DNA of 64,000 bases from Tubulanus polymorphus (taxonomy: Eukaryota > Nemertea > Palaeonemertea > Tubulaniformes > Tubulanidae). The position numbers and the translations under genes were made by a program. Under the pieces are notes generated by a model. It searched no databases. It was not told where the DNA came from and saw only the letters and a program-made list of their open reading frames with translations. Shown here in pieces: positions 51,632-63,299 of the stretch (positions are counted from its first letter, which is position 1; every line of letters begins with the position of its first letter). Location of the stretch: contig NC_134035.1 of assembly GCF_964204645.1 (NCBI RefSeq), forward strand, positions 12,691,951 through 12,755,950. Reading direction: 5' to 3'.

Positions 51632-53439
51632 ATGGCAAGAAGTCGAATATGTCTCCATTACTCGGGTTTAACTACACTATTCCGTGCTCCAGTAAGTAAT
51701 ATTCCGTCAGATACGGGTAACAGATACGGGTATAAGTTTGTCTCTTTTTCTTTTCATCTTTCGGATCGTGGTTTCCCAGACACAAGTATTGATTGTCATT
51801 TAAACTCACGACGGATCACGCCGGTCTTTATTGTCGCCGGAATTGATTATGTTTGATTGAAAGTTACGTGTGAAATCCTTAATTGAAACTAGCAAACAAA
51901 GTGTTGTCTAGCTACAATCATTGAAGAATTGCCCTGGCAATCAAACTAACACAAACTTAATCTCCTCTTCACTAATTTCAAACAACTCTTCAATATTTCA
52001 TGAAATTTCACTGCATGCTAAGGATGGCGTTTGGTATTTTAGGAGCCAGACTAAGGGCCTTGTTAAAATTTCGCTTGAGCTGTTGGTTGAATATTATAGA
52101 ATATTTGTATTTGTAAATGTGAACGGCAGGATCGGTTTGAATTTTACTCGACTTGATGGCCACCTACTGACAATCCATAGTTCTTCTCCCCATGGCTTTA
52201 GATTTAATCGTTTGTGAATGTCAATTTTTCAATCGGGGCCATAAAATTGATATACACCCTTGACAGGTATCCAGCGTTAAATAGCCTAACCTCTTAAAAT
52301 CAATTTATATAGTATGGTAGCCAATTATATGTACCGGAAGTGTTGTCTAGCTACAATCATTGGCCCGAATTGCAAAATCATTCTCATGTCATTTCATAAT
52401 GTAATAAGTTTCATTATTGCCCCGGCAATCAAACTAACACAATCATTATAATTGCCGGCACGATCATGTTTTAATCGAATGCTTCATTATATTTTCGATT
52501 TCTTATATATATTCTCTTCGAATAGAATTTCCAATTGAAATTGACGGCGACGAGAAGTAAATCCGATTTGGCGAAGGTGATTACGACGAATATCAATAAA
52601 AACTTCGAATTGCGAAGTTTAGAATCGGCGAATGAAAAGAGTAGTAATAAACCGCTTGTGATTCTATTCGCGTGGCTCCTAGCGCGGAAGAAACACATTA
52701 AGAACTACTCCGATTATTACCTAGGCCGCGGTTTCGACGTCTTGAACGTTCGTATCAACCCGTTGCAAGTTCTGTGGCCGAAAACAGCTCAGAAAGTCGT
52801 CCATCAGATTCTGGACTACGTGCGCGAGGATCGCTTGAAAGACCGACCGATTTTGTCACACGGTTTCTCAGTGGGCGGTTACCTGTACGGCGAATACCTG
52901 GTCGAGATTACCAATCCCGAAAATCAGCACGCCGATATCTGTGATCGAATGATCGGGCAGATTTTCGACAGTCCCGTAGATTTCGAGGGAATTCCGAACG
53001 GATTTTCGAAAGCCGTCACGACCAATCCCGCCGTACGTCGAGCTCTTTATTCGGGCTTGAATTTCTACGTGAACACGTTTAAAACTCACATGAAACCGTA
53101 TCAGACGGCTTCGGTGGCGTTCAAGGAAAATCGTTTAGGTTTGAAAACGTTGATTCTTTACTCGAAAGCCGACGTTATCTGCAACGTGGAGACGATTGAA
53201 AAGACAATAGCCGACTGGAGGGTGAAGAATAGTTTTGAAATTATTGCGCAATTTGGGACAGGTCGCCGCACGTCAGTCACATGCATATGTACCGCGATGA
53301 ATATGTTAATCTACTGGATAATTACCTACTGAAAATCGGCATCCAACCCGATTATTCAACCGATGACGTCATCAAAGAAAAATCTCGACTGATCGACATC
53401 GATAAATCCGTTCGGAAAGAAGACCGCCTTAAACAATAA
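51632..53439 (+). CDS. TMEM53/DUF829-like alpha/beta hydrolase with one apparent frameshift
   Basis: Exons 51632-51691 (MARSRICLHYSGLTTLFRAP) and 52526-53439 join in phase 0 into about 324 residues. Family features: KPLVILFAWLLARKKHIKNY (oxyanion strand), GFSVGG with nucleophile Ser ~135, IFDSPVDFEG, TLILYSKADVIC with the acidic residue, and the catalytic-His motif SPHVSH. The last motif lies in another frame: translation is continuous to IIAQFG at ~53250, then WDRSPHVSHMHMYRDEYVNL continues shifted to the stop at 53437-53439. A single missing base in GCGCAATTTGGG would restore conservation, so either the assembly has an error or the allele is broken; unshifted, the protein ends at 53332. TMEM53 in vertebrates sits in the nuclear envelope; substrate unknown. 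Confidence 0.8.
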
Positions 53440-55666
53440 GACACGAGGCATCGTGTAACAATAGATGTAAATCGTAACATATTGAAACAATGATATCTTT
53501 AACATTAAACAATGGCATTGAATTTATATTTTATTGTTGCTGATTGTGCTGAAGATGAAGAATTCACTTTGTAGTATATGTATATGATCTTAAGTACGGC
53601 CGCGCATTGCAAATCGCAAATGGCCGATATATTTTTTAGAAACTATTCTTCATTTTAATGCATATAATCTTTCACGTATCTGTTCGACATAAGGAAACTG
53701 TTCGGCAGATTTGATGATCTTATTTTCTTTTACTCTAGAATTAGATATTGTTTTCAAACTTAATGCTATATTTTTATCGCCTTTTGTGCCATAAAAAACA
53801 CGTTTATTTTTGAATGTATATTTTATGGATTAAATACACGCGTATTCATTTCACTTAGTCGGTTTCCGGTATTGGATATTCTAATAAAGACAGTCAAATC
53901 GATATGAAAATCGAATCTTGCGTTTATTTTCTGTTTTGCGTCGGTGATGCGATTCTCCCAATGATTCCTAATGGCCCTGGCCAAATCGTCTCCGTGTGAC
54001 CGCAGCTAATGTAGAACTAAGTTCGACCTGGAACAACCTTGAAGTCAGTCAGATTATTACCCGTGAAACTGGTGGCTAAAACCTAGATTTCTGGCATCGA
54101 TGTTGTAATCGAACTAACTTGAAAATCAGGCATTACCGAGAACTGCAATACCGGATCCTGGGTGCAAATATTCTGATAAAAAGAAAAGATATTGGATGTA
54201 ATTATACAATATTCGTTCATTCAATGTTCTCGAACTGTTGACGTCACTTCAGCTGTTGCTATACACCGGGGCTGTTGTCGCCTAGGACACCGTGTGGGGT
54301 TGTTTACGCGCGTACACGGAAACGATCTATACATAATTTACGCCACACGTACCGACCGACGACAAACTGACATCGAGGTTATTACAGTACCGTATAACAA
54401 AGGTAATCAATTCACGTCTTCTTATATATAATAACATCTCTGAAATAACTGATAAACATATCAAATACATCGCTTTCGTTGTAACGAATAGAAATTCTAA
54501 TTCTGGGTAGGAAAACTTCAATTTTAGCACTCTTCTAGTCGTTGCTATTTTTTCAATTCGTGTTGAGGTCTTTCTTCGTAAACTCAATACTATCGAGGTG
54601 TCTATGCATTCGGTCTATTCTGTCGCTCCGGAAAATGAAAAAAAAAACAACAAGAAACACGAAAAATGTAAAAATTTAAAAATGATTTAGATAATGTCGT
54701 AAGAAATTGTTTGAAATTATTTGAAATTGTTTCAAAAGATTATCATTTTTATTCAGTAACTGAGTTGAAACGTTCAAGATAATCTTATCGCTTTGCCTTG
54801 CTGTTGATCGTGGATTCTTCTCTTAATGCGCAGAATCAAAAAAGTCCATTTAGTGGCTTATTTAGTTTGGACCGGGACGCGCCCAGTTCGGGCGCGTTCG
54901 GGTCAATTAATAGGTTTATTTATATCGCTTAACGAACGTCGAACTGTTTATTGTTGGTCGATTTGAACGTAACGGTTCAGTGAACCACGTCAAGCGCTGT
55001 TGTTGACAGTTCAAAATTGTCCGTGCGCACTGTCATGGCAATGATGAAAACAATAATAATATCAATATGATAATTCGAACAGTATATGCGCATTATCATG
55101 AAGCTTTCGAATGAATAATTTGGACGTTCTTCGAGTGTTTCAGTATTAGGCCTATTTTGGAAACAGTGTTAACTCAGATCATCTTTCGTATGAATTCCGA
55201 TCAAATTGGAAATTTATTAATGTTTGACCATTAAAGCTTTATGGGTTTGGGTAGTTTGGAAACGGCGTCGTGATATCCAGTAAAGTTTGTTTGGGTGTGG
55301 CTCCTAATTGACGGTGCTACCGGAATGTATCACATATACCGATGCCTGTATAATGACCTCTGATTTCTGAATGCAATCTACAACCCGGTGATAAGTCGGG
55401 AAAGAAGGCTCGCACCCTTATCCTACATTGGGTTATTCTGATTTTCTCGTTCAGAAAAATGAACTGTGCTGATCTAAGGGTCGTTTATTTAAAAAGTATT
55501 GGGTCTGCCGTATATCAAACTTTGGCCTTGTATTCAGTTTGCCTTATACCAATTTCCATAATCAAGAGTTCGTTGTTTAGATTGTAAACCAATGAATTTA
55601 ACTAGGACAATAATAAACACGTTTATCGTTTTTGTAGTTATTTCCAAATTCAAGTTTTCATCCACG
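53440..55666. other. Intergenic region with no feature recognised
   Basis: An AATAAA at 53883-53888 may end the TMEM53-like transcript. The rest is AT-rich and without credible coding sequence or repeats. The last ~80 bases could encode a hydrophobic N-terminal extension of the next gene if its start is at 55592. Confidence 0.4.
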
Positions 55667-56404
55667 ATGCAAGCGAAAGGAAACGAAGTCTACCCGGGAG
55701 GGCCGCCACCACCACCACCCCCGGCCTACTCGGCATATCCGCCTACGAACCCGGCCTACCCGCCCGTGAATCCGGCCTACCCGCCCGCGAATAACGTGCA
55801 GGTCATCACAGCAGGACCGAACGGTCAGATACAATACGCGGGACCCGACGGAAGAGTGCAATACGTGAACGTTCAGCCGGGACAAGTGACGGTAGGAGGA
55901 CAACCAAACGTTATCTACGTACAGCAACAACAGAGACCTACTGTGAGAAAAGAAGCACGGCGTAAAGCACTGTGCGGTATGGGAGTGGTTTTGTTAATCT
56001 GCGGTTTAGCCACTTTGATCATCAATATCGTCCAGCAAGCGGAATGGAAATGGACGGGCGCGTTTACCGGTTACTGGGCCGGACTGTTTCTTGTTGTTGA
56101 CGGTGTTATAGGTATATCGGTTTACACTGGTCGCGGCTGTAAAAACCAAGGCGCCATCGTAGCCCTGATGGTCGTTTCGATTCTTACCGCTATCGTGACG
56201 GGAATAGCCGCCAGCGTGGGCGGATCCTCGGCTACTTTAGCCATGGTACTGATGAGAATCTATGGCGATTACTTCATGCCGTCCTATGTCACTGCGCTGG
56301 TGAAGATTTTCCTGTTTACGATTGGATTTATCGTGTCGATTGTCGAGGCTTCGTTTTGCTGTAGTTGCTGTTACAGACCTATTGACGAGGAGCGGGAACG
56401 TTGA
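55667..56404 (+). CDS. Pro/Tyr-rich four-pass membrane protein (MS4A/CD20-like)
   Basis: 245 residues in one exon from the ATG at 55667. Residues ~10-45 are Pro/Tyr-rich (PPPPPPPAYSAYPPTNPAYP, repeated NPAYPP), then a Gly/Gln/Val stretch (GPNGQIQYAGPDGRVQYVNV). Four helices follow: CGMGVVLLICGLATLIINIV, YWAGLFLVVDGVIGISVYTG, AIVALMVVSILTAIVTGIAA and KIFLFTIGFIVSIVEASFCC, ending in a cytosolic Cys cluster and RPIDEERER. The layout fits MS4A-type tetraspan proteins with a cytosolic Pro-rich head that could bind WW or SH3 domains. The frame is open to an ATG at 55592, which would add a hydrophobic segment and put the head on the wrong side of the membrane; the later start is preferred. Family assignment is by topology. 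Confidence 0.75.
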   Translation: MQAKGNEVYPGGPPPPPPPAYSAYPPTNPAYPPVNPAYPPANNVQVITAGPNGQIQYAGPDGRVQYVNVQPGQVTVGGQPNVIYVQQQQRPTVRKEARRKALCGMGVVLLICGLATLIINIVQQAEWKWTGAFTGYWAGLFLVVDGVIGISVYTGRGCKNQGAIVALMVVSILTAIVTGIAASVGGSSATLAMVLMRIYGDYFMPSYVTALVKIFLFTIGFIVSIVEASFCCSCCYRPIDEERER

Positions 56405-57523
56405 ATGTTTGTTCAAAGTAATCGACTTTCATGACAGGGAAAAAGAAGCATTAAATGTGATATAAAAACAATAATTGTTTCATCGACGATGTTTTAGTTT
56501 TGTAAACTGTATATTAAAATATCACGAGTGATAAGGGGAGGGGAGGTACGAGAGGGGGGGGGGGGCGCAACGTACTTATATACACCTCAATCTGGGGCAG
56601 CTCAAAAACCACCCATGTCAGAAATTCACTATTTTGAAATATCGCGCTGTCACCATTTGATAAAACTGTCAGGTTTCACGTGTTTGTAAGTTCATTTTCA
56701 CCAAGAGAAAAGGTCTCAGGTAAAGTACAGAGATCTGTTGAATATATGTAAATACATGAACATGTCTTTTATACTAGATTCATATTTTCCCCCGATATTT
56801 TTGAAGTAATACTGACCACCTGACGCTATACTCGCTATATCATCAAAACGGTATATTTAAGTCATTCTTGTTTTTGTGTTCCTTATAAAGTATTTCTTTT
56901 TGTATCTATATAAATCAAGATTTGTTTTCGTCTCCGGGATTTTATTATGTAGTTCAGTATATCGTAAATTATGTACTTTCTCTTGCAGAAAGTATATAGA
57001 GAAATAAACGTAAGTTTCTGTTAATTGAAATAATCTTTCTGTTTCTTGATATATCCAATCTGGACTGTAAAACGTTCCCAGCATAGACCTGACCAAATTC
57101 ACTGGATATAGAATCACCACAACACGATGAACAGACGAAATCTTATCCAATTCGAATTCAAAACAATTCGATCGAGTACAGTACATAAAGACAATTATGA
57201 TAAATGTTATATATAACATGTGAGCACATAGTTAATAGGGGATTACGAGTTATTTAGAATTAGAATTCTACCAGAAAGAATACACGGACTAGGTAGTTCG
57301 GTTATTGCAGCCAGTTTGCATTAGTGATTCGCAGTTAAATTGGTATCGGTTCGTACAAGAGATCTGATGCTGTCTAAGATACTTCGTTTTAAACCGATCA
57401 CGTGGTTATCGTGGTTAACATCGAGCGATGCGGGTGATATAAATCGAATGATTTCTACGAGGAATTTGAATGCATCATGATCAAATTCCTCAAAGAAATC
57501 ACCGTTGTCGCGCTGTTGCGTGT
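56405..57523. other. Convergent 3' region between two membrane-protein genes
   Basis: Holds the 3' UTRs of the four-pass protein (+) and the Shisa-like gene (-). A homopolymer GGGGGGGGGG lies at ~56555. A 120-codon minus-strand frame (56857-57219) has no recognisable family and AT-driven composition, so it is not called. Confidence 0.4.
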
Positions 57524-59583
57524 TTAGTAGCGCTCGGTCGCTGTTCCGTCCTGCAGCGTCACCGACGATGACGTAACTCCGTAGTTGGTTGAATCACCGC
57601 TAGGTGGCTGTTCCGATGACTGCGAATCGCTTACGACGTCCGGAAATTGTTGCAGATTCATCACCTCGTTGTATGATGGCGGTGGAGGTTCTGATGCATC
57701 CGTAGATGAATTATGCGTCAGCGCATTGATCTTGCAGGTCATGGCCGACGCGTTGCACGGGTGTGCGCAGTGCAACCAGTCCGGAGCCTCGTCCGGTTGC
57801 GGGCCGTATACCCCACCAGGTGCGAATAAATTTGCATACGTAAATGAGGACGGAGTCTGTTCTATTTCTTCTTGTTCGTTTGTATGTGCGTCTCGTCGAT
57901 TCAATCGCTCTGAAGATAATTGAGAATGTCGATTAAAATCAAAATGATGGTGGAATCTACGCCTAGTGACAGCGTCTCAATATTCAAATCTTCATAAAAA
58001 TACCACATTTCTATTGATATTGAGGTTCGACCTTTGAATTTGAGGAAATGTATTGCGTACAATATTCCAGAGTTTTTGAGCTACTTCTTGAGCTGCTTAT
58101 TAATGAGTTTACTCTCTAAATCATATACTTGTTATAATTGTGTTATGTATCACCGGATGGCGTATCTCTATTATTACTGGTGGTCCCCGGCATCTGTGAA
58201 TATTCTTATCTATGTTCCACATTTGAAATAATGAACACGAAACGCCTAGTTGTAAGTTAAAGTTAACTGTTGAGTTGAAATAAGTTAATTTTCAATGAGT
58301 GAAATCTTAAATTTAGAAGTATGGAACTGAGTCCTGGGGCCGGTTCCACAGTCATAACTTAATACTAAAAGAGGTCTTAAATCTTAAGACTGGCCTTAAG
58401 TTGTTAGATTGGTTATAGAACTAAGCTGGTCTTAGAAAAGTCTTAAGTCTAAGCCATGACCATGCAACGGGTCTCTGAATCTTTACAACCCTCGATATCG
58501 GTAATGTGTATGTTATAAACGATAGAATCATTGATATCATAGATAACGTAGTCTTAGGCCGCGCAAAGCAAATAGATGGTTTCATTTTGTATTACCTCGT
58601 TGAGCAAGTCTTTGACGTCGTCTATGAGTGCGAATCAGTACAACTACTACACAAACTATGATCACAACAGACGACACTCCGGCCGAAATAGGTATTTTCA
58701 AAGGATTGCTATGATCGTTCTTGTCTATGTCGCCGCTAAAATAGAATTTTTGAAACACATAAAAATCCGTTGGGTAGACATTAGTTTTGTTTTTTAGTTG
58801 ATTGGGTGCCAGTAACTTACCACGAGTCCGGGTCGAAGTCAAGATTTTGATAAAGGTTGATCAAGTGGCGAGTTTTGCAGCAATATTTTGAATTGCTAGA
58901 ACCACAGCAAAACCACTCGCACTCGAAACCATTTATTAAACGTCCCTGCTTACAATACGTGCGGCAGTGTTTATGTTTGATATCGGCCGGACATTTCACT
59001 ACACCTGAAATACAAAATAGGATATATACACGCACCCTTTATCAAAACCTTTTATCTTCTGAATATTCTAAAGCGAGTTATCTTTTTTTAGTTACCTCTT
59101 TTGTTTATTTGTTTTGACACTTCAAAGGTTTTGTTCGAGCAACAAACCCTATGTGGTCCGTAATTGCAGCAGTGTTTTTGCCGAGGGCAGTACCGGGTTT
59201 TTTCGAATTTTTGAGTTAACGGGTGACAATACGAATAACACGCTGAAATATTCAGTATATAAACATATGTAGCTTGTCTTATCCGAACTGTCGCCTGCAT
59301 TAATTCCCCTATCACATCATCACTAACCTGGATCACCTTTTCGTAACGTCAAAAACTATTTATGAAAACTATTTTGGGCTGGCTCCACAGTAATTCAATG
59401 ATGTCATAGGGTGATACAGAAGGATACAGCAATTTTTAAGGGGTCATTTTTACGTTCTAAATTTTCACACATTGTATACTATATCGATCACTCAATTTCA
59501 AACTTACGGTTTTGAATCGTTGCATCCGGCAGAAAGAAGAAAATCGCGGTCACAGCAACTACGGTTAATGACGGGTAGTTCAT
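57524..59583 (-). CDS. Shisa/WBP1-like single-pass protein with two Cys-rich modules and PPxY
   Basis: Five exons, 59508-59583, 59096-59242, 58821-59004, 58596-58735 and 57524-57909, all phases agreeing, give 310 residues. Order: signal peptide (MNYPSLTVVAVTAIFFFLP), Cys module 1 (CYSYCHP...RYCPRQKHCCNYGPHRVCC), Cys module 2 (CRTYCKQ...FECEWFCCG...KYCC), membrane helix ~152-170 (ISAGVSSVVIIVCVVVVLI) followed by RTHRRRQR, and a cytosolic tail with PPSY at ~259-262 inside PPPPSYNEV. Module 2 matches the Shisa pattern (CCG...YCC); module 1 is closer to WBP1/VOPP1-type CC...CC patterns. Each module has its own exon. The PPxY predicts WW-domain (NEDD4-type) binding. Likely in the endomembrane system or plasma membrane; ligand unknown. 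Confidence 0.82.
58237..58475. repeat. Family 2 and family 3 repeats side by side
   Basis: 58237-58335 is a family 2 element (AGTTGTAAGTTAAAGTTAAC ... AGTATGGAACTG) directly followed at 58337-58475 by a family 3 palindrome (GGGGCCGGTTCCACAGTC ... AAGCCATGACCATGCAAC). Both lie in the last intron of the Shisa-like gene. Confidence 0.65.
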
Positions 59584-62300
59584 TTTCGTGTAACTTATGG
59601 CATCAATAAAGTTTCTACTTAAGTGTTCCAAAATGTCGGTTAATCCTTGACCATCGGCAATGAATTACCAATTACCGATCTTAAGGATCTCGTAATATCA
59701 AGTATCACTATATATTTTCTCGAAAGCTGACAGTCCTTCAACACAGTTTATGAACTATTACCGTTTATTGCGACGATAACCACCTAAATACCAGTCTTTC
59801 TATTATATTCATTCATTGTATAGATAGCCTTCCATATAGATCATTTTTCACAGTGAATATTGTTCCTTCAAAAACAAAATCAAGGGAATTCCTATGGTTA
59901 TATATACAGGGGACATTCAAACACGCGACTTTAATGAAATAAGGTCATCTTTACAATATATTGTTGAAACCAACTATATCCAACTATATACATGATTTAT
60001 GATATGAAAATGATATATTCATCAAGGATTAAAATCAAAAGACACGACCTTTCGAATTCTTGATAAAGAAGAATTGATTTTAATCTTATAAATTCTTTAT
60101 ATGTAGGGTTTTAAACTTATCATATGAAATTAAACTTACAAAATATTATCATACGTACGTTCAAAAATTGCTATCAGCGGAGTCCGAACAAATTAATTCA
60201 CGCGATTTGATATGATGAACGAAACCGAGCTGGCCGGCATTAAACCTACAGTCAAATCGAGACGATGATAGGAAAGGTTTAAACTAAATGTTACTGAACC
60301 CTAGAAACTGCTAGTTCATCTCCATAATGATTACGGAGGAAACATCGAAATGAGAATCACGAAGAATTAGTTACTCAGTTGAATATACGCGATCAATAAT
60401 CTTATGTTCTAGTTGTTCTTCAAATTTTTCAAGATCAACTAATACTATTATATTAGCTAACACTATAGCATTCATAAAACAGCCCTTTTTCAGGTTTTCA
60501 TGTATGATCTATATAAATCATACCTGTATAGGTGTTTATTGCGTCGAATACCGATCGAATAACCAGTTCCTGTTAAACCGACTTTCAGATGGAATTGTTC
60601 TCGAATGAGGGGAATTTCCCTGAATTTCATTGGGGCCTATAAAACTCGCCCTGCATTTACAACCCGCAACAGCAGTTTTAGTTCTTTGTGACTACGAGAA
60701 ATTGCGCTTTAACTACACTAGGGGTCCATGCCTACTTCGGAAGCGATTTGAAAAGCTAAACGATCTTTCAGCATACGTTGGGTTTGTTTTCTTAAAAACC
60801 AGGGGCCGGTCGCATAGTCACGTCTTGGTCTTAGACCAGTCTAAGACCAACTTAGTTCTATTGCCAATCTAACAACTTAAGTCCAGTCTAAGCTCATTTT
60901 GGTTCTATAACCAATCTAACAACTTAAGACCAGTCTTAGCTCATTGTGGTTCTATAGACAATCTAACAACTTAAGACCAGTCTAAGCTCATTTTGGTTCT
61001 ATAGCCAATCTAACAACTTCAGACCAGTCTAAGCTCATTTTGGTTCTATAGCCAACCTAACAACTTAAGACCAGTCTAAGTTCATTTTGGTTCTATGATC
61101 AATCTTACAACTAAAGACCAGTCTTAAGATTTAAGACCGCTTTTAGACTTAAGTCACGACTGTGCAACCGGCCCCATCAGGGCCTGGTTGTACAGTCGTG
61201 ACGTACGTCAAACTGCCGTTTAATCATTCAGACTAGTGATAAGTTATTAGATCAGCTAGGACTAAGATGACCTCAGACTGGTCTCAAATCTAAGTCACGA
61301 CTGCACAACACTGGGCCCCGGTGTTTGAGCCGGATTAAACTCACGTAACTGTGTGGCGTATAGTGAAATACCCGGTAGACACAACCATAACTAAAACAAC
61401 GCTTTTTATACAAACAAATATCTTCATTTATTACATAAAAACTAAAAGGAATGCCGTATATTAAAGATACAATGTATAATCAGTAACTTACTGATGTTAT
61501 ATATAACAATCTTAAAATCTATACTTGTTGCACACATATCGTTCCTGTATTTTGTTTTAACAAAAATCAAATGTACATGTACTGTATACGTAATGTACAC
61601 GTGGGCTCATCATTTCAGACCAGAAACAACGTCTAATTGGATCATGTGAATCATTTACCTCATGATTAATTTTTGGATTTGGACCCATTGCCACACGATT
61701 CAAGAGTTTGCATTAGAAGTAAGAATCTATATAACTGAGTCCTGTCTCATTCATGACTTCTCTGATATTCTAAGGGCAATAACAAAACGATGTCAAATAA
61801 TACCTATATATAAAACAAGCACATGAGTTCCACATTACGCAGGATTTAAATGTGAAATATATTATTTATACAGGATATCAAAGTATAAACATTTGTTTTT
61901 TTATTCACAAAAATTTAGTCGGTTCTGACCGAAAAATGACCATAGTAGAAATCATGCAACTCAAGCTTGTCTCCTCAACACGAGTTAAGATTACATCGTC
62001 ATCGCTTGCCAGGGTTTGATTGCCTCTAGCTGAAGCTCACGCCAACACAAACCCTGGCCGCAAACCCTACAATATTGGTCTATACCTACGTTTTTAAACC
62101 CAATCGAATATTAACTCCAGACTCAGTTGCACAGATCTCGGTTGAATCGAATCTGAACTTGAGATCTGTGGAACTGCGTTCAAATATGTACAGCAAACGG
62201 GCTTATCTTACAGATAAATCTTAAGCGATATTGCACTTATTCCTGCGCTACAAGAAGGTGGGATCGATGCATAGGTTTGATTGTAGAAGGTTTTTTTAGT
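59584..62300. other. Intergenic region with an expanded family 3 array
   Basis: 59584-60800 shows no gene or clear repeat. 60802-61180 is a family 3 palindrome whose interior expanded to about five ~57-bp units (AATCTAACAACTTAAGACCA, GTCTAAGCTCATTTTGGTTC). 61186-61320 is a further family 3 copy. 61330-62300 holds the PLC 3' region and a weak family 2 relative at ~62115-62178. Confidence 0.55.
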
Positions 62301-62618
62301 TTAGATTATTTCCATATGGACAAATAGATAAGCGTCTTTACACAGTTCACCATTTTCTTTCAGTAACGGAACATGACGATACCCTGAAAAAACGAATGGA
62401 AATAGAAACAAGTTGTCGCTTTCACAATGAACTGAATACGGTATTCTACAATGATACGCCTACGAATAATCATCTCAAATTGAGATAAACCAACCACCAG
62501 GTGGCGCAATGGGTTTTCAGTAGTAGAAAACCCAACGGTCCAATTAGCTAAATTCATTAAAACCGGCTTAGATGTATATATATATCCCTCCAATAGTATA
62601 TATAGTATTGTAAATAGT

Positions 62619-62656
<38 letters not shown>

Positions 62657-63194
62657 CGTTACGTTTTCATTCTCTAAATTTTAATCACTTCAGTGTTGTT
62701 TTGTAAATATTTGTATATACACGTGTAATAGTTTTCCTCCATATACCATGGAAATGGTTGGAGTGTAAATAAAATCGTAATCGTAATCGTAATCGTAATC
62801 GTAATCGAAAGTAGAAATTATAGTAAAATGTGCCTTATTCGGTGACTCAGAATCAGGAAACTCTGTCGCGTCGAGTCTGCTGAGGATATCTAACCGAGTT
62901 CATAATCGGGTAAATACAAGTTTTTTGAATACATGAAATTCCCTAGGGTCACTAGTGCTGAGGTACAGAAGGAATACAGGATCATCCCCGGTGGTAATAA
63001 AGGACTCGGACGTGTTTTCAGCCTTTGAAACTGGGGATTTCTCATACCTGGCATAATACATTGAAACGGTACTGTATATTGAGCGATCTTAGCGTCGCTC
63101 ATCGCGTTATCGTCGTACGCTACGAAACGAAGTAAAGCCAACTGTGGAACTTGGACGACGAATCTAAATTCTTCATTCCAAATGGGATTGAATC
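62301..63194 (-). CDS. Phosphoinositide phospholipase C, C2-domain end (partial, continues past the right edge)
   Basis: Two terminal exons, 63048-63194 and 62301-62383, join in phase 1. They read GFNPIWNEEFRFVVQVPQLA...LLRFVAYDD...[20 protein letters not shown]...AYLFVHMEII and stop. This is the C-terminal C2 domain of metazoan PI-PLCs: NP(I/V)WN, P-LA-LRF and YTVPF...PGYRHV are diagnostic. Ending right after C2 favours the delta class; the QYTVPF-C wording also resembles PLCL, but PLCL has a long tail. Upstream exons, including the X/Y catalytic halves, must lie beyond 64000, across an intron of at least 800 bp that is largely minisatellite. Confidence 0.88.
62618..62810. repeat. Microsatellites (TA)n and (GTAATC)n
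   Basis: About 40 bp of alternating TA at 62618-62656, and five to six GTAATC hexamers at 62775-62808. Both are in the last PLC intron. Confidence 0.9.
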
Positions 63195-63299
63195 CTAGAA
63201 ATACAGAAACGGGCAAAATAATGAACGCTTTATAACTATCGATAAGACACATATCCGTGTTGTGATAGAGAATACCACAATGAGGAAATAAAGTCCGAA

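Noticed and set aside
56857-57219. 120-codon minus-strand frame between the two membrane-protein genes
   Set aside because: No recognisable family, AT-driven Tyr/Ile/Lys composition, lies in expected 3' UTR sequence.
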